DNA of 64,000 nucleotides from Cellvibrio sp. KY-YJ-3 (GCF_008806955.1 NZ_CP031727.1:1178001-1242000); one strand, 5' to 3'. Numbered from the stretch's first letter, positions 25,962 through 35,414 are shown. Made by a program: numbers and translations. The notes: generated by a model from the sequence alone, not told the origin.

Positions 25962-27021
25962 GGTAGGTTTCCATTGGTAAGTAAAGCGAGAAGCGGGTAT
26001 TGCCCGGCTCGCTATGGCACTCGATGAGGCCATGGTGCTGATGAATGAGATGTTGCGAAATGGTCAAACCCAAACCCGTGCCCTCGGCGCGGCCGGAAAT
26101 CATGGGGTAAAAAATGTTTTCGATCATGTGCTCGGGTATGCCCGGGCCATTGTCGATAATGTCGATGCGGCAAATCAGGCCGTGGTGTTTGCGGCCAATG
26201 GTGTATTGGCGCTGGATACGGGTGCGCAGTTGGATCACCCCGTTATCCACCTGTGCCTCGGTAAGCGCCTGCATGGCGTTGCGCACTATGTTTAGCAGCG
26301 CTTGAATCAGCATCTCCTTATCACCTTGCAGTTCAGGAATACTGGGGTCGTAGTCGCGCACGATTTTGATCGCGTCGTCGCTTTCGGCCTTGATGATATT
26401 GGCCACCCGCTCAATCGCCTCGTGGATATTGAGTGATTGCCATTTGGGCAATTGATTGGGCCCGAGCATGCGATCCACCAGATTGCGCAGGCGATCTGCT
26501 TCATCAATGATGATGCTGGTGTATTCGGTCAGGCTGCTGTTGGGCAGTTCACGCGCCAGCAGTTGCGCCGCGCCGCGAATGCCACCCAGCGGGTTTTTGA
26601 TTTCATGAGCCATACCCCGAATCAGGTTGCGGCTGGTCTCGTGGGATGAGGTCAGCATCTCCTCGCGGCTGATGCGCAATAGGCGGTCGATCGGCTGGAT
26701 TTCAATAATTAACCCATCGTGATTGCCAAAAGGGGTTACGGTGTAATCCACTGTAACCGAGCCACCGCTGAGCAAGCGCCATTCCGCATGGCGTTTGGTG
26801 TAATGATTGGCTTGGGTTGCCGCCATTTTAAGTTGGCGGTCAGTTTCATCGGACTCGTAAAAGAAATAGGTGATGGGTTCGCCGGTATTGCTCTCGCAGC
26901 TCATAGCCAGCAAGGCTTCGGCGGCGGGGTTCATATGGCAAATCAACAAGTCCACATCCACCAAAATAATGGCGGTACTGAGACTATCCAATATGGGCTT
27001 GTAGATATTGTGCGAGTTCAC
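25948..27021 (-). CDS. ntrB: Nitrogen regulation sensor kinase NtrB
   Basis: Cytoplasmic histidine kinase/phosphatase that controls NtrC in response to PII proteins. The GTG at 27021 with AGGAG upstream gives 357 residues; a TTG ten codons earlier is the alternative. An N-terminal PAS domain (about 10-110) precedes GMAHEIKNPLGGIRGAAQLL (H box, phospho-histidine), NIVRNAMQAL (N box), DIIDNGPGI (G1) and GTGLGLTIS (G2). It forms an operon with ntrC. A perfect NtrC-type site about 145 nt upstream suggests autoregulation. Confidence 0.95.
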   Translation of the reverse strand: MNSHNIYKPILDSLSTAIILVDVDLLICHMNPAAEALLAMSCESNTGEPITYFFYESDETDRQLKMAATQANHYTKRHAEWRLLSGGSVTVDYTVTPFGNHDGLIIEIQPIDRLLRISREEMLTSSHETSRNLIRGMAHEIKNPLGGIRGAAQLLARELPNSSLTEYTSIIIDEADRLRNLVDRMLGPNQLPKWQSLNIHEAIERVANIIKAESDDAIKIVRDYDPSIPELQGDKEMLIQALLNIVRNAMQALTEAQVDNGVIQLRTRIQRQYTIGRKHHGLICRIDIIDNGPGIPEHMIENIFYPMISGRAEGTGLGLTISQHLIHQHHGLIECHSEPGNTRFSLYLPMETYHAEV

Positions 27022-27067
27022 CGGCTTTTGCTCTCCTGAACGCCCTGACAATGGGCAACTAGGCTAC

Positions 27068-27084
27068 TGCAAAAACCAAACCAA
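27068..27084 (-). promoter_or_regulatory. Possible sigma-54 promoter of ntrBC
   Basis: On the minus strand the segment reads TTGGTTTGGTTTTTGCA. GG and GC are 10 bp apart as required, and the -12 part TTTGCA is ideal, but the -24 part TTGGTT lacks the usual CAC. A start near 27057 would place the NtrC site at about -108. Confidence 0.4.
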
Positions 27085-27157
27085 GTTAGCAATCGGCATG
27101 ATCCCGCAAATTTAGCCTGAAAAACTATCCATAATGGTGAATAGCGGGAAAATCATA

Positions 27158-27172
27158 GCACCAAAATGGTGC
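27158..27172 (-). promoter_or_regulatory. NtrC binding site upstream of ntrBC
   Basis: GCACCAAAATGGTGC is an exact palindrome matching the NtrC consensus GCACC-N5-GGTGC. It lies immediately beyond the stop codon of the DUF4124 gene and about 145 nt upstream of the ntrB start. Confidence 0.75.
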
Positions 27173-27174
27173 GC

Positions 27175-27711
27175 TTATTTGGGGGTGGGCTTTGGTGGGG
27201 CATTCTTTTTGATAACAGGGCGTATTACGTTAACAATCACCGGTGCCGATGTGCCCAATGATTGCCCATTCACGTCGATGGCTTCGACAACCAGGGTGTG
27301 GGTGCCGCGCGGCACATCCTTCACGATGATATTGTTCATCGTGGTCTCCTCCAGTAGTTCACCATTCATAAAATACACCAGCAGGTGGCCCTCCCGGAGG
27401 GCAGGCTGAAGTACGGTGGCAATGGCCAGATCGCGCTGGCCAACCGGAATAGTGACATCAGAGCGGGGGCTAATAATCTCAATCCGGTAGTCCACCTGCG
27501 CCGGGCGCGAGTCTACCGAAATGGCTGGTGATGAGTTGGGGAGTGGCTGGGCGCCGGGTACGGTATTGATTTCGCGCAGTTCCAGCTTTTCGGCATTGTC
27601 GGTTTTGGGTTTGTCGGTATAAACCGTGCGGCCATCCTTATCGACGGTTTTGTAAACTTCCGCTGTAGCCAGCGGAGCAATGAGTATTAACAAAAGCCAC
27701 CAGACGCGCAT
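27175..27711 (-). CDS. DUF4124 domain-containing exported protein
   Basis: A 178-residue protein with a signal peptide (MRVWWLLLILIAPLATA) followed directly by VYKTVDKDGRTVYTDKP, the DUF4124 signature. The C-terminal part (about 75-165) has beta-strand character, including VPVGQ-like and VKDVPRGTHTLVVEAIDVNGQ elements that resemble an Ig-like or FnIII fold. Proteins of this type often lie between glnA and ntrB in pseudomonads. Function unknown. The stop is 2 bp from the NtrC site. Confidence 0.82.
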   Translation of the reverse strand: MRVWWLLLILIAPLATAEVYKTVDKDGRTVYTDKPKTDNAEKLELREINTVPGAQPLPNSSPAISVDSRPAQVDYRIEIISPRSDVTIPVGQRDLAIATVLQPALREGHLLVYFMNGELLEETTMNNIIVKDVPRGTHTLVVEAIDVNGQSLGTSAPVIVNVIRPVIKKNAPPKPTPK

Positions 27712-27783
27712 TGCACTCTCCCATTAGGTTGATTTGCCCTAGGTTACTCGCGCTGCGCCCAAAGAAAAAGCCCGTCGCGCGCT

Positions 27784-28458
27784 TTAGCCGCTACGGTGAG
27801 TCAGTTCGGTTTGGCTGCGTCTGTTGGCTTGCGCCAACTTGCCGACAAGACGGATTGCCACTGCAGCGCAGATGATGCCAAACGGTAGCAGGTACCAATC
27901 ACTCATGGGAATGCGCTTGAAATTAGCAAAGGCGAAAACGGCGACGATGATCCACATGCCTATCGAATGCAGCCTTTTCCAGGCTTTTGGTCCCATGAGT
28001 TTTGCAGGTGTTTTGAACGAGGTGATCGCCATTAACACTATAAATACATAGGCCAATGTGCCGGGGATATTATCGATAACAGACCTTGCTGGCCAAAATC
28101 CTGTATGCAGCTGTCCATAGAAATAGATCAACACAGCGTGAACAAAATGGGAAAAAGCAAAGGCTAAACCAATAAAACGCTGCTCACGCACCAGAGCTTT
28201 GGTGAAGGGGGATGGTGTTAGTACGGCGAAAGCAGAAGCCGTAAATGCGGCGATAAATAACACGAAAGAGGAGCGCGCTGTAGCGCGGATTGCACTGCGT
28301 AACCCCTCTACCAGATCCGGCTGCATCGCTACCGCCAAGCCGGTCATAACAAGGATTAATACAGCGCTCACATGGAAGAGTTGCCAGCCTTTATACATCT
28401 GGCTTGAGAATAATCTCTGAATGGTCATGCCGATAGCGAAGCGGGTAAGTTGGCTCAT
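27784..28458 (-). CDS. Ferric-reductase-like transmembrane protein
   Basis: A 224-residue inner-membrane protein with about six helices. Histidines in the helices (FHVSAVLIL, FSHFVHAVLIYF, KRLHSIGMWI) and the pattern WKRLHSIG...FKR are those of the ferric-reductase-like haem-binding domain (MsrQ/YedZ/NOX-type). The partner MsrP and flavin/NAD domains are absent here, so its electron partner is unknown. It sits between DUF4124 and glnA on the same strand, but a glnA terminator separates it from glnA. Confidence 0.7.
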   Translation of the reverse strand: MSQLTRFAIGMTIQRLFSSQMYKGWQLFHVSAVLILVMTGLAVAMQPDLVEGLRSAIRATARSSFVLFIAAFTASAFAVLTPSPFTKALVREQRFIGLAFAFSHFVHAVLIYFYGQLHTGFWPARSVIDNIPGTLAYVFIVLMAITSFKTPAKLMGPKAWKRLHSIGMWIIVAVFAFANFKRIPMSDWYLLPFGIICAAVAIRLVGKLAQANRRSQTELTHRSG

Positions 28459-28645
28459 TGCATCGATTCCTTTTAAGGTTAATGGTCAAGCAAAATCAGG
28501 CGCTAGAGGTTTTTTGTGTCAGTAAGGGCATTATCTAGCAATGATCAGTACGAATTGATGCAGTTTGTGTTCAATATTTGATAGATCGTATCGAGTGTGA
28601 CTGGGCGCATATCGATCTCGTTAGAAATGGCTAAAAAGCGGGTAA

Positions 28646-28679
28646 GAAAAAACCCGCAAGCTAGGCTATGCGGGTTTTT
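28646..28679 (-). terminator. Terminator of glnA
   Basis: AAAAACCCGCA (28648-28658) pairs with TGCGGGTTTTT (28669-28679) around a 10-nt loop. Read on the minus strand it ends in six T. Confidence 0.9.
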
Positions 28680-28714
28680 GAGGTCTGACGAGGCTGCCTA
28701 AGCAGCCCCGACTT

Positions 28715-30115
28715 TTACACTGAGTAGTAGAGTTCGAATTCTACTGGGTGCGGAGTCATGTTGACGCGTTGGATCTCTTGTTTCTTCAGGTCGATGTAAG
28801 CATCGATGAAGTCTTTAGAGAACACACCGCCAGCCAACAGGAAGTCATGGTCAGCTTCCAAAGAAGCCAAAGCTTCTTCCAAAGATGAGCACACTTGTGG
28901 GATTTCTGCTTCTTCTTCCGGCTCCAGATCGTACAGATCTTTGGTCGCTGCTTCGCCCGGATGAATCTTGTTCAGAACACCGTCGATACCGGCCATCAGC
29001 AATGAAGCGAAGCACAGGTATGGGTTAGCAGTTGGATCAGGGAAACGGGTTTCGATACGCTTGGCTTTTTCACCAACAGTGTAAGGAATACGGATAGAGG
29101 CAGAGCGGTTACGGGCAGAGTAGGCCAGCATTACTGGAGCTTCAAAGCCTGGAACTAAACGCTTGTACGAGTTGGTAGAAGCGTTACAGAAAGCGTTCAG
29201 TGCTTTAGCGTGCTTGATGATACCGCCAACGTAGTACAGAGCGGTTTCGCTCAAACCAGCGTAAGCGTCGCCCGCGAATTGGTTTTTACCGTTCTTGGAG
29301 AAAGACTGGTGAACGTGCATACCTGAACCGTTATCACCGATCAAAGGCTTCGGCATAAAGGTTGCGGTTTTACCGTATTGATGAGCAACGTTGTGTACGC
29401 AGTACTTCAGGATCTGTACTTCGTCCGCTTTCTTAACCAGAGTGTTAGCGCCTACACCGATTTCACATTGGCCAGCGTTAGCAACTTCGTGGTGATGGAT
29501 TTCGATTTCCAGGCCCATGGCTTCCATGGCGTTACACATAGCGCCACGGATGTCGTGCAGTGAGTCTACTGGAGCAACGGGGAAGTAACCGCCTTTCACG
29601 CGTGGCGCGTGGCCGTGTTTACCTTCAACGTCGTCACCTGATGACCATGCTGCTTCTTCAGATTTGATTTTGTAGAAAGCGCCGCCCATTGAGCTGTGGA
29701 AGTGAACGCTGTCGAAGATGAAGAATTCTGGCTCTGGACCAAACAGGGCTACATCGCCCAGACCGGTAGACTTCAAGTACTCTTCAGCGCGCAGGCCGAT
29801 AGAGCGTGGGTCGCGGTCATAACCTTGCATGGTGGCTGGTTCAACGATGTTACAACGAATGTTGATGGTTGCTTCGTCGTAGAAAGGATCCAGAACAGCA
29901 GTTGAATCGTCTGGCATCAGGATCATGTCTGAGTCGTTAATGCCTTTCCAGCCAGCGATAGAAGAACCGTCGAACATTTTACCGTCAACGAAGAAACTGT
30001 CGTTTACAACGTGGGCAGGGAAAGTTACATGCTGCTCTTTACCTTTGAAATCGGTGAAGCGCAAATCAATCCAGCGAGCTTCGTGTTCTTTGATCAGGTC
30101 TAAAGTCTTAGACAT
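28715..30115 (-). CDS. glnA: Glutamine synthetase type I
   Basis: ATP-dependent synthesis of glutamine from glutamate and ammonia; cytoplasmic dodecamer. 466 residues, full length, with GGAGG 7 nt upstream of the ATG. Signatures are [12 protein letters not shown], the metal and glutamate region [19 protein letters not shown] (ATP/ammonia site) and [19 protein letters not shown]. Tyr395 in [10 protein letters not shown] is the adenylylation site of class I-beta enzymes, predicting control by GlnE. Transcription is predicted from a sigma-54 promoter with two NtrC sites upstream. Confidence 0.98.
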   Translation of the reverse strand: MSKTLDLIKEHEARWIDLRFTDFKGKEQHVTFPAHVVNDSFFVDGKMFDGSSIAGWKGINDSDMILMPDDSTAVLDPFYDEATINIRCNIVEPATMQGYDRDPRSIGLRAEEYLKSTGLGDVALFGPEPEFFIFDSVHFHSSMGGAFYKIKSEEAAWSSGDDVEGKHGHAPRVKGGYFPVAPVDSLHDIRGAMCNAMEAMGLEIEIHHHEVANAGQCEIGVGANTLVKKADEVQILKYCVHNVAHQYGKTATFMPKPLIGDNGSGMHVHQSFSKNGKNQFAGDAYAGLSETALYYVGGIIKHAKALNAFCNASTNSYKRLVPGFEAPVMLAYSARNRSASIRIPYTVGEKAKRIETRFPDPTANPYLCFASLLMAGIDGVLNKIHPGEAATKDLYDLEPEEEAEIPQVCSSLEEALASLEADHDFLLAGGVFSKDFIDAYIDLKKQEIQRVNMTPHPVEFELYYSV

Positions 30116-30276
30116 TGAATGCCTCCAAGTGTTATAGCCCGAAGGCTACGGATTGTGAAAAGTTATAACTACCAAGATAACCGGCCAAAGGTCGTTTACC
30201 TGAAAATTTTCCCCACTTCATCCGGACTCGCGACTCATTTAGGGGAGCGGGGCAAGACTAGGGTGTCAGAAAAGGG

Positions 30277-30291
30277 GCAAAATATATGCCA
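30277..30291 (-). promoter_or_regulatory. Sigma-54 promoter of glnA
   Basis: On the minus strand TGGCATATATTTTGC has GG and GC separated by exactly 10 bp (consensus TGGCAC-N5-TTGC). The predicted start is near 30265, giving a leader of about 150 nt. Confidence 0.75.
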
Positions 30292-30364
30292 TTTAAATAA
30301 AATAGCAACACACCTTTAAAAATAAGGCTCTTGGGGTCATGGAGGCCTGAAAAATATTGCCATA

Positions 30365-30381
30365 AGCACTATTTTGGTGCG
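30365..30381 (-). promoter_or_regulatory. NtrC site 1 upstream of glnA
   Basis: AGCACTATTTTGGTGC matches the GCACC-N5-GGTGC dyad with one change. It is centred at about -108 from the predicted start, the same position as an enhancer site of E. coli glnAp2. Confidence 0.7.
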
Positions 30382-30395
30382 GTATTTTTGTTAAA

Positions 30396-30411
30396 TGATC
30401 TATTGTGGTGC
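30396..30411 (-). promoter_or_regulatory. NtrC site 2 upstream of glnA (degenerate)
   Basis: TGATCTATTGTGGTGC keeps a good right half, while the left half is degraded. Its centre is 31 bp (three helical turns) from site 1, at about -139, where E. coli glnA has its second enhancer site (-140). Confidence 0.5.
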
Positions 30412-30717
30412 GATTGTGTGCTGTGTTGAATAGTGACGCCATATTAGCATCAAGAATGCCTCTTGGCATGTCACAGAAAAGCGGTTGCTTTGCACCAAAT
30501 CGTGTCGCTGACTAGCGTGCGTGCATTCTCACTGTGAAACCATTCATTTTTGCTGCAAAAGTCGATAGTCAATTTCTATGGTGTTCGCCTCGCTCCACGT
30601 CTAATTCCCTTGTAGCCTGCGCCGCGATTGGGTAACACCGACGGCAAGGTGATATGCCCGAGGTTTTATCGCTCTTCTTTTAACCAATACTCTACCCAGA
30701 ACAATAAAAGGTTAGTT

Positions 30718-31929
30718 ATGCATGCAATGACAACAACAGAAATATTCCTGATTGCCATGGTAATCATTTTTACAGTGCCCTTTTTAATTTGGCGCCTCGG
30801 TCGCACTGACTATTGGGCACCCCTGGTGGTCGTGCAAATCATCATGGGTATAGTGCTTGGCCCGGGTGTGCTGGGCAAAGCCTTTCCTGAGTACTACACC
30901 TTTGTATTCACCCCGGATGTCATCAAATCGCTCAACGGTATTGCTTGGTGGGCGGTAATGATTTTTGTGTGGATTGCCGGGATCGAGCTCGACCTGAAAA
31001 AAGCTTGGGCCTACAAGCGGGAAAGTAGCATCACCGCTGGGCTTGCGCTGGGTACACCGCTGCTGTTTGGTTGTGGGGCAGCGCTGGCGATGATGGCCTT
31101 TAGCGATGGCTGGATTGGTGCCAAGGGCATGACCTGGCAATTTATTCTGGGTGTGGGCATGGCCTGTGCAGTAACGGCGCTGCCGATTCTGATTCTGTTG
31201 ATGGAAAAGCTTGAAATCCTGCGTCAACCGATTGGCCAGCGTATTTTGCGTTACGCCAGTTTGGACGACATCGCCATCTGGGGTGTATTGGCGTTGATTC
31301 TGCTGGATTGGGAGCGTGTGGGTCGCCAGGGTATGTTCTTGCTGGGCTTTACGGTGCTTGCCTACTTATTCCGCAAGTTGATGGTGGCGATTCAAGAGAA
31401 AGACCGCTGGTACGCTGGTTTTATCTGGTTGGCAGTCTGCGGTCTTGCAGCCGACTGGGCGGGTTTGCACTATATGGTCGGCGCCTTCCTTGCCGGTGCC
31501 GTAATGGATGGCGAATGGTTTAATCAGGAAGATATGGATAAATTACGCCATTTTGTCCTGATGATAATCATGCCGGTATTCTTCCTCAGTACCGGTTTGC
31601 GCACGAATTGGGATGTGGGCGGCACGGCGGTATTTATCGCGGCAGCCATCCTGCTGGTGGCTTCAGTGGCGGGTAAATTGGCTGGTGTGCATGCGGCGGG
31701 CAAAATCCTCAAGTGGGAAAAAGGCGAGGCATCGATTATTGGTTGGTTGTTGCAAACCAAAGCGCTGATCATGATCATTTTTGCCAATGTCTTGCTCGAC
31801 AAGGAAATCATCACCAATGAAACCTTCACCGCGCTGCTGATCATGGCAGTGGCCAGCACCATGCTGACCGTACCGGTGGTGGCGCCCAAGTTGCAAAAAA
31901 TGAAAGAGATTATCTTCCGCTCCAAGTAG
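30718..31929 (+). CDS. CPA2-type cation:proton antiporter
   Basis: A 403-residue membrane protein with about 12 hydrophobic helices of the Na+/H+ exchanger (KefB/CPA2) fold. The start MHAMTTTE at 30718 has AAAGG upstream; a 30-codon in-frame extension is unlikely. Typical elements are GIVLGPGVLG, WIAGIELDL, YASLDDIAIWGVLALI (the conserved acidic pair in the ion path) and FLAGAVMDGEW. There is no C-terminal TrkA-N nucleotide-binding domain, so it is not a full Kef channel. The ion cannot be assigned. Closed by a strong terminator at 31951. Confidence 0.85.
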   Translation: MHAMTTTEIFLIAMVIIFTVPFLIWRLGRTDYWAPLVVVQIIMGIVLGPGVLGKAFPEYYTFVFTPDVIKSLNGIAWWAVMIFVWIAGIELDLKKAWAYKRESSITAGLALGTPLLFGCGAALAMMAFSDGWIGAKGMTWQFILGVGMACAVTALPILILLMEKLEILRQPIGQRILRYASLDDIAIWGVLALILLDWERVGRQGMFLLGFTVLAYLFRKLMVAIQEKDRWYAGFIWLAVCGLAADWAGLHYMVGAFLAGAVMDGEWFNQEDMDKLRHFVLMIIMPVFFLSTGLRTNWDVGGTAVFIAAAILLVASVAGKLAGVHAAGKILKWEKGEASIIGWLLQTKALIMIIFANVLLDKEIITNETFTALLIMAVASTMLTVPVVAPKLQKMKEIIFRSK

Positions 31930-31950
31930 TTCATGGCTGCGGACATACGT

Positions 31951-31991
31951 AAAAAGCCCCCGTCATTCAGGTGACGGGGGCTTTTTATTGG
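31951..31991. terminator. Bidirectional terminator between antiporter and chemoreceptor
   Basis: AAAAAGCCCCCGTCA (31951-31965) pairs perfectly with TGACGGGGGCTTTTT (31972-31986) around TTCAGG. It is followed by ATTGG, the tail shared with three other terminators in the window. Confidence 0.93.
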
Positions 31992-32034
31992 CGCTGATCA
32001 ACGATCAGATGATGGGTGCAATAAACTACGCGGC

Positions 32035-33654
32035 TTAAATAACAAAGCGCGATACCAGTGTATTCAAATCAGTTGCCAGCCGCGCCAGCTCGTAGGTAGC
32101 AGCACTGGTTTGATTGGCGCCTGCCGCCGATTGGGTGGAGAGATCGCTGATGTTCACAATATTGCGATCCACTTCGCGCGCGACTGCCGCCTGTTCTTCC
32201 GACGCGCTGGCAATCAACAGGTTGCGTTCACCGATCTGCCCCGCCTTTTGGTAAATCTGCTCCAGTGCGCCGCCCGCTTGCTCGGCCACGGTGAGGGTTT
32301 TACTGGCGTGTTCGACGCTGCCTTTCATTGATTCCACCGCCGCCGCTGTGCCACCTTGCACTTTGCTAATCATCTGTTCAATTTCTTGGGTGGACACTTG
32401 GGTGCGATGCGCCAGTGCGCGCACTTCGTCCGCCACTACTGCAAAACCACGGCCAGCCTCTCCGGCACGCGCCGCTTCAATTGCCGCATTCAAGGCGAGC
32501 AAATTAGTCTGTTCAGCGATGGCGCGAATCACATCCAATACCTTGCCAATATCTTTGGATTGTTCCGCGAGACCGCCAATCAATGCTGAGGTGCGCCCAA
32601 ACTCTTGGCTCATGGATTTAAGTGCCGCTACTGTGTGATGCACTTTGTCGCGCCCATCATGCGCCAAGCGAGAAGATTCATTGGACTCCTCGGCCGTGCT
32701 CACTGCATTGCGCGCAACCTCGTCCACCGCGGCGCTCATTTCGGTGACTGCCGACGCCGCCTGCTGGATCTCATCATTCTGCCGCTGTAAGTTGCGTGAG
32801 GACTCTTCCGCTACCGAACTTAGCTCCTCGCCTGCAGAGGCTAACTGTACCGACGAGTTGCCAATTTGGGTGATGGTACTGCGCAGGTTATCTTGCATCA
32901 TCGCGAGTGATGCGAGCAGGCGCGCTGGCTCGTCGTTGCCGTCAAAGCGGATCTGCTGGGTAAGGTTGCCGGTGGCGATGGTTTCGGTGGCGGCTACGGC
33001 TTGTTGTAAGGGGCTCACAATGCTGCGCGTGATCATAAGTGCCAGCACGGCAGTGATGAAAAGGGCGATGACAATACTGCCAATGACTAAGGTTTGGGCG
33101 CTCGTATAAGCTTCGCTGGATGCATCGGCTGCCTTTTTGGCGCCATCGCGGTTTATTTGTCCAAGGACAAGAAGCATCTTGGTCATTTGGTCGGCGAGAA
33201 CATTGAGTTCGGTGTCCACAATGGTGATCGCAGCGGTGGTGTCACCCGCTTTCATGGCGGCCAAAACCCGCGCGGTATTCTGCATATAGAGTGATTTGGT
33301 TTGCTTGAGATCTTCGAAAATCCGCCGTTCTTCAGGCTCGGTAATTTCGCGCTCAAAGGCCATAGATGCTTGCTCAAGCTCTTGCGCGCGCGACTGCAAA
33401 TTTGTTTCTCCTTTGGCAACCGCAGAGGGGTCTGCGTCCACCACTAAACGCACCGCATTAACGCGGTAGCGCATCAGTGCGAGGTTTAAATCTCCCACGG
33501 CGTTAAGGGTGGGAATCCAAATACCAGTAATTTCTTTTGTATGGTTATTCATGTTCGACATGCTGTTCAGGCCGAAAATGCCTTGCGCTAACAAAATCAG
33601 CGCAAGCGCTCCAAAGCCAAATGTCAAACGCAATCCTATCCTGATGTTTCTCAT
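32035..33654 (-). CDS. Methyl-accepting chemotaxis protein with four-helix-bundle sensor
   Basis: A 539-residue chemoreceptor. An N-terminal helix (about 10-28) and a second one (about 188-210) enclose a periplasmic 4HB_MCP-type domain of about 155 residues, rich in charged helices and starting with [13 protein letters not shown]. Then HAMP and the long signalling coiled coil with [21 protein letters not shown] and [15 protein letters not shown]. No C-terminal pentapeptide is seen. The ligand is unknown; 4HB sensors often bind amino or organic acids. It is a different subtype from the receptor at 22771-24261. Confidence 0.92.
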   Translation of the reverse strand: MRNIRIGLRLTFGFGALALILLAQGIFGLNSMSNMNNHTKEITGIWIPTLNAVGDLNLALMRYRVNAVRLVVDADPSAVAKGETNLQSRAQELEQASMAFEREITEPEERRIFEDLKQTKSLYMQNTARVLAAMKAGDTTAAITIVDTELNVLADQMTKMLLVLGQINRDGAKKAADASSEAYTSAQTLVIGSIVIALFITAVLALMITRSIVSPLQQAVAATETIATGNLTQQIRFDGNDEPARLLASLAMMQDNLRSTITQIGNSSVQLASAGEELSSVAEESSRNLQRQNDEIQQAASAVTEMSAAVDEVARNAVSTAEESNESSRLAHDGRDKVHHTVAALKSMSQEFGRTSALIGGLAEQSKDIGKVLDVIRAIAEQTNLLALNAAIEAARAGEAGRGFAVVADEVRALAHRTQVSTQEIEQMISKVQGGTAAAVESMKGSVEHASKTLTVAEQAGGALEQIYQKAGQIGERNLLIASASEEQAAVAREVDRNIVNISDLSTQSAAGANQTSAATYELARLATDLNTLVSRFVI

Positions 33655-33851
33655 TGCTTCCTCTCTGTTGCAGCAAAATGCTTATGGGTTAATTCAGTCA
33701 AAGCCGTACGGGTCATAGGTCATTGAAATGCCCAGTGTTATTGAGTATTGACCAATATGTTTAAACGTAAAGCCACAAAAAATTATATCCGCGTGATCTG
33801 TATTCTGCGCTGGAGCGTAAGCTTGCCCCCGCTTTTTGTTCAATCTTGCTT

Positions 33852-33857
33852 TATAAT
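33852..33857 (+). promoter_or_regulatory. -10 element upstream of thiI
   Basis: TATAAT followed by the G+C-rich CGCCGCC discriminator, 79 nt upstream of the thiI start. No good -35 hexamer was found at 16-18 bp. Confidence 0.4.
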
Positions 33858-33935
33858 CGCCGCCTTTTTATCCAGCTAGCTGCAGCTGTCAGATCCATCT
33901 TTGGCTACAGCTGAATGTCCCCAGGCGCGACTTCC

Positions 33936-35414
33936 ATGCATTTTGTTGTCAAAGTTTTTCCCGAAATCATTATGAAAACCCCTCCGGTACGTAAGCGCTT
34001 TATCAAGCAGCTGCGCGACAACCTGAGGTTGCTCCTGGCCAATATCGGGGTGCAAATTGATGTGCAGCGCGACTGGGAAAAAATTGAAATTCGCAGCCCC
34101 GAGGCAGATGCACAGATCACCGCGCAGGTCGCCGAGGTGCTTGCCCATACCCCCGGTATCGCCAACTTCGTGTTGATTCATGAATATCCCTTGGGCGATT
34201 TGGAGTCGATTTTCCAACACACCCTGCATCACTGGCGTGAGCCGCTGGCCGGCAAAACCTTTTGTGTGCGCATCAAGCGCGTGGGGCAGCACAGCTTTAG
34301 TTCGGTGGAGGCGGAGAAATATGTGGGCGGTGGTCTGCTGCAGCATTCGCAGGCCAAGGGCGTGATACTGCAAAAACCGGAAATCACTGTGCCGTTGGAA
34401 ATCAAGGGTGATCGCCTGTGGGTCGTCACCAGTAAAACCCAAGGGCTGGGTGGTTATCCTCTCGGCGCGCAAGACCCGGTGCTGTCGCTGATTTCCGGCG
34501 GTTTTGACTCCACCGTCTCAACCTATCTGTGTATCAAACGCGGCCTGCGTGCCCACTACTGCTTTTTTAATCTGGGCGGCCGCGCCCATGAAATCGGCGT
34601 GAAAGAAGTTGCCTACTACCTGTGGAATAAATACGGTGCCTCCCATCGAGTGAAGTTTGTCACTGTGCCCTTTGAGGAAGTGCTGAAAGAGATTCTGGAA
34701 AAAGTCGACAACGCTTACATGGGCGTGGTGCTCAAGCGCATGATGCTGCGTGCGGCGGAAAAAGTGGCGGAATCGCTGGAAATTCCGGCGCTGGTAACCG
34801 GCGAGAGTGTGGCGCAAGTGGCGAGTCAGACCCTGATCAATCTGAATGTGATTGATCGCGCCGTCGACACTGTAGTGTTGCGTCCGCTGGTAACTATGGA
34901 CAAGGGCGAAATTATCGACATCTCGCGCAAAATCGGCACTGAGAGCTTTGCCGCGAGCATGCCTGAGTACTGCGGGGTGATTTCGGTCAACCCGACCACC
35001 AGAGCCAAATTGCCGCGTGTAGAGCACGAGGAAAGCAAGTTCGACATGGCGATTCTGGAGCGCGCCTTTAGCGAGCGGCGCGCACAGAATATCGACGAAA
35101 TTGTCGATGAGCTGGATGCTGACCTGAGTGTGCCCATGGTGGGCGAAATTGCCGCCGGGCAGGTGGTGATTGATATTCGTCACCCGGATGAGCAGGAGGC
35201 CAATCCGCTCAAACTGGATGGCATAGACGTGCGCGTCATCCCTTTTTATTCCCTCAACAACCAATTTGCGCACTTGGATAGCAGCCTTCAGTATTTTCTC
35301 TACTGCCAGAAGGGGGTCATGAGTCAATTGCATGCCGCCAATCTGAAAGATGCGGGCCACCTTAACGTGGGGGTTTATCGCCCCGAACCACGCAGCGCCT
35401 GCGCAATTTCATGA
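33936..35414 (+). CDS. thiI: tRNA 4-thiouridine synthase / thiamine thiazole sulfurtransferase ThiI
   Basis: Transfers sulfur for 4-thiouridine at position 8 of tRNA and for the thiamine thiazole. 492 residues from MHFVVKVFPEI (33936), the family's usual N-terminus; an ATG seven codons upstream is less likely. Domains in order are a ferredoxin-like/THUMP region (1-165), a PP-loop ATPase with SGGFDST, a second cysteine in MPEYCGVIS, and a C-terminal rhodanese domain with catalytic Cys457 in YCQKGVMS. The presence of the rhodanese domain gives the long, sulfur-relay form. The stop overlaps the next start (ATGA). Confidence 0.97.
   Translation: MHFVVKVFPEIIMKTPPVRKRFIKQLRDNLRLLLANIGVQIDVQRDWEKIEIRSPEADAQITAQVAEVLAHTPGIANFVLIHEYPLGDLESIFQHTLHHWREPLAGKTFCVRIKRVGQHSFSSVEAEKYVGGGLLQHSQAKGVILQKPEITVPLEIKGDRLWVVTSKTQGLGGYPLGAQDPVLSLISGGFDSTVSTYLCIKRGLRAHYCFFNLGGRAHEIGVKEVAYYLWNKYGASHRVKFVTVPFEEVLKEILEKVDNAYMGVVLKRMMLRAAEKVAESLEIPALVTGESVAQVASQTLINLNVIDRAVDTVVLRPLVTMDKGEIIDISRKIGTESFAASMPEYCGVISVNPTTRAKLPRVEHEESKFDMAILERAFSERRAQNIDEIVDELDADLSVPMVGEIAAGQVVIDIRHPDEQEANPLKLDGIDVRVIPFYSLNNQFAHLDSSLQYFLYCQKGVMSQLHAANLKDAGHLNVGVYRPEPRSACAIS

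Larger units (their letters stand above)
30116..30717. promoter_or_regulatory. glnA/antiporter divergent control region, 602 bp
   Basis: No gene is supported in this stretch. The left half holds the glnA leader, sigma-54 promoter and NtrC sites listed separately. A weaker NtrC-like site, TGCACCAAATCGTGTC, lies at 30491-30506. The right half should contain the antiporter promoter, but I could not pick a convincing -10/-35 pair. Confidence 0.6.

Noticed and set aside
34518-35360. 280-codon minus-strand ORF
   Set aside because: It is antisense to thiI, which has complete family motifs.
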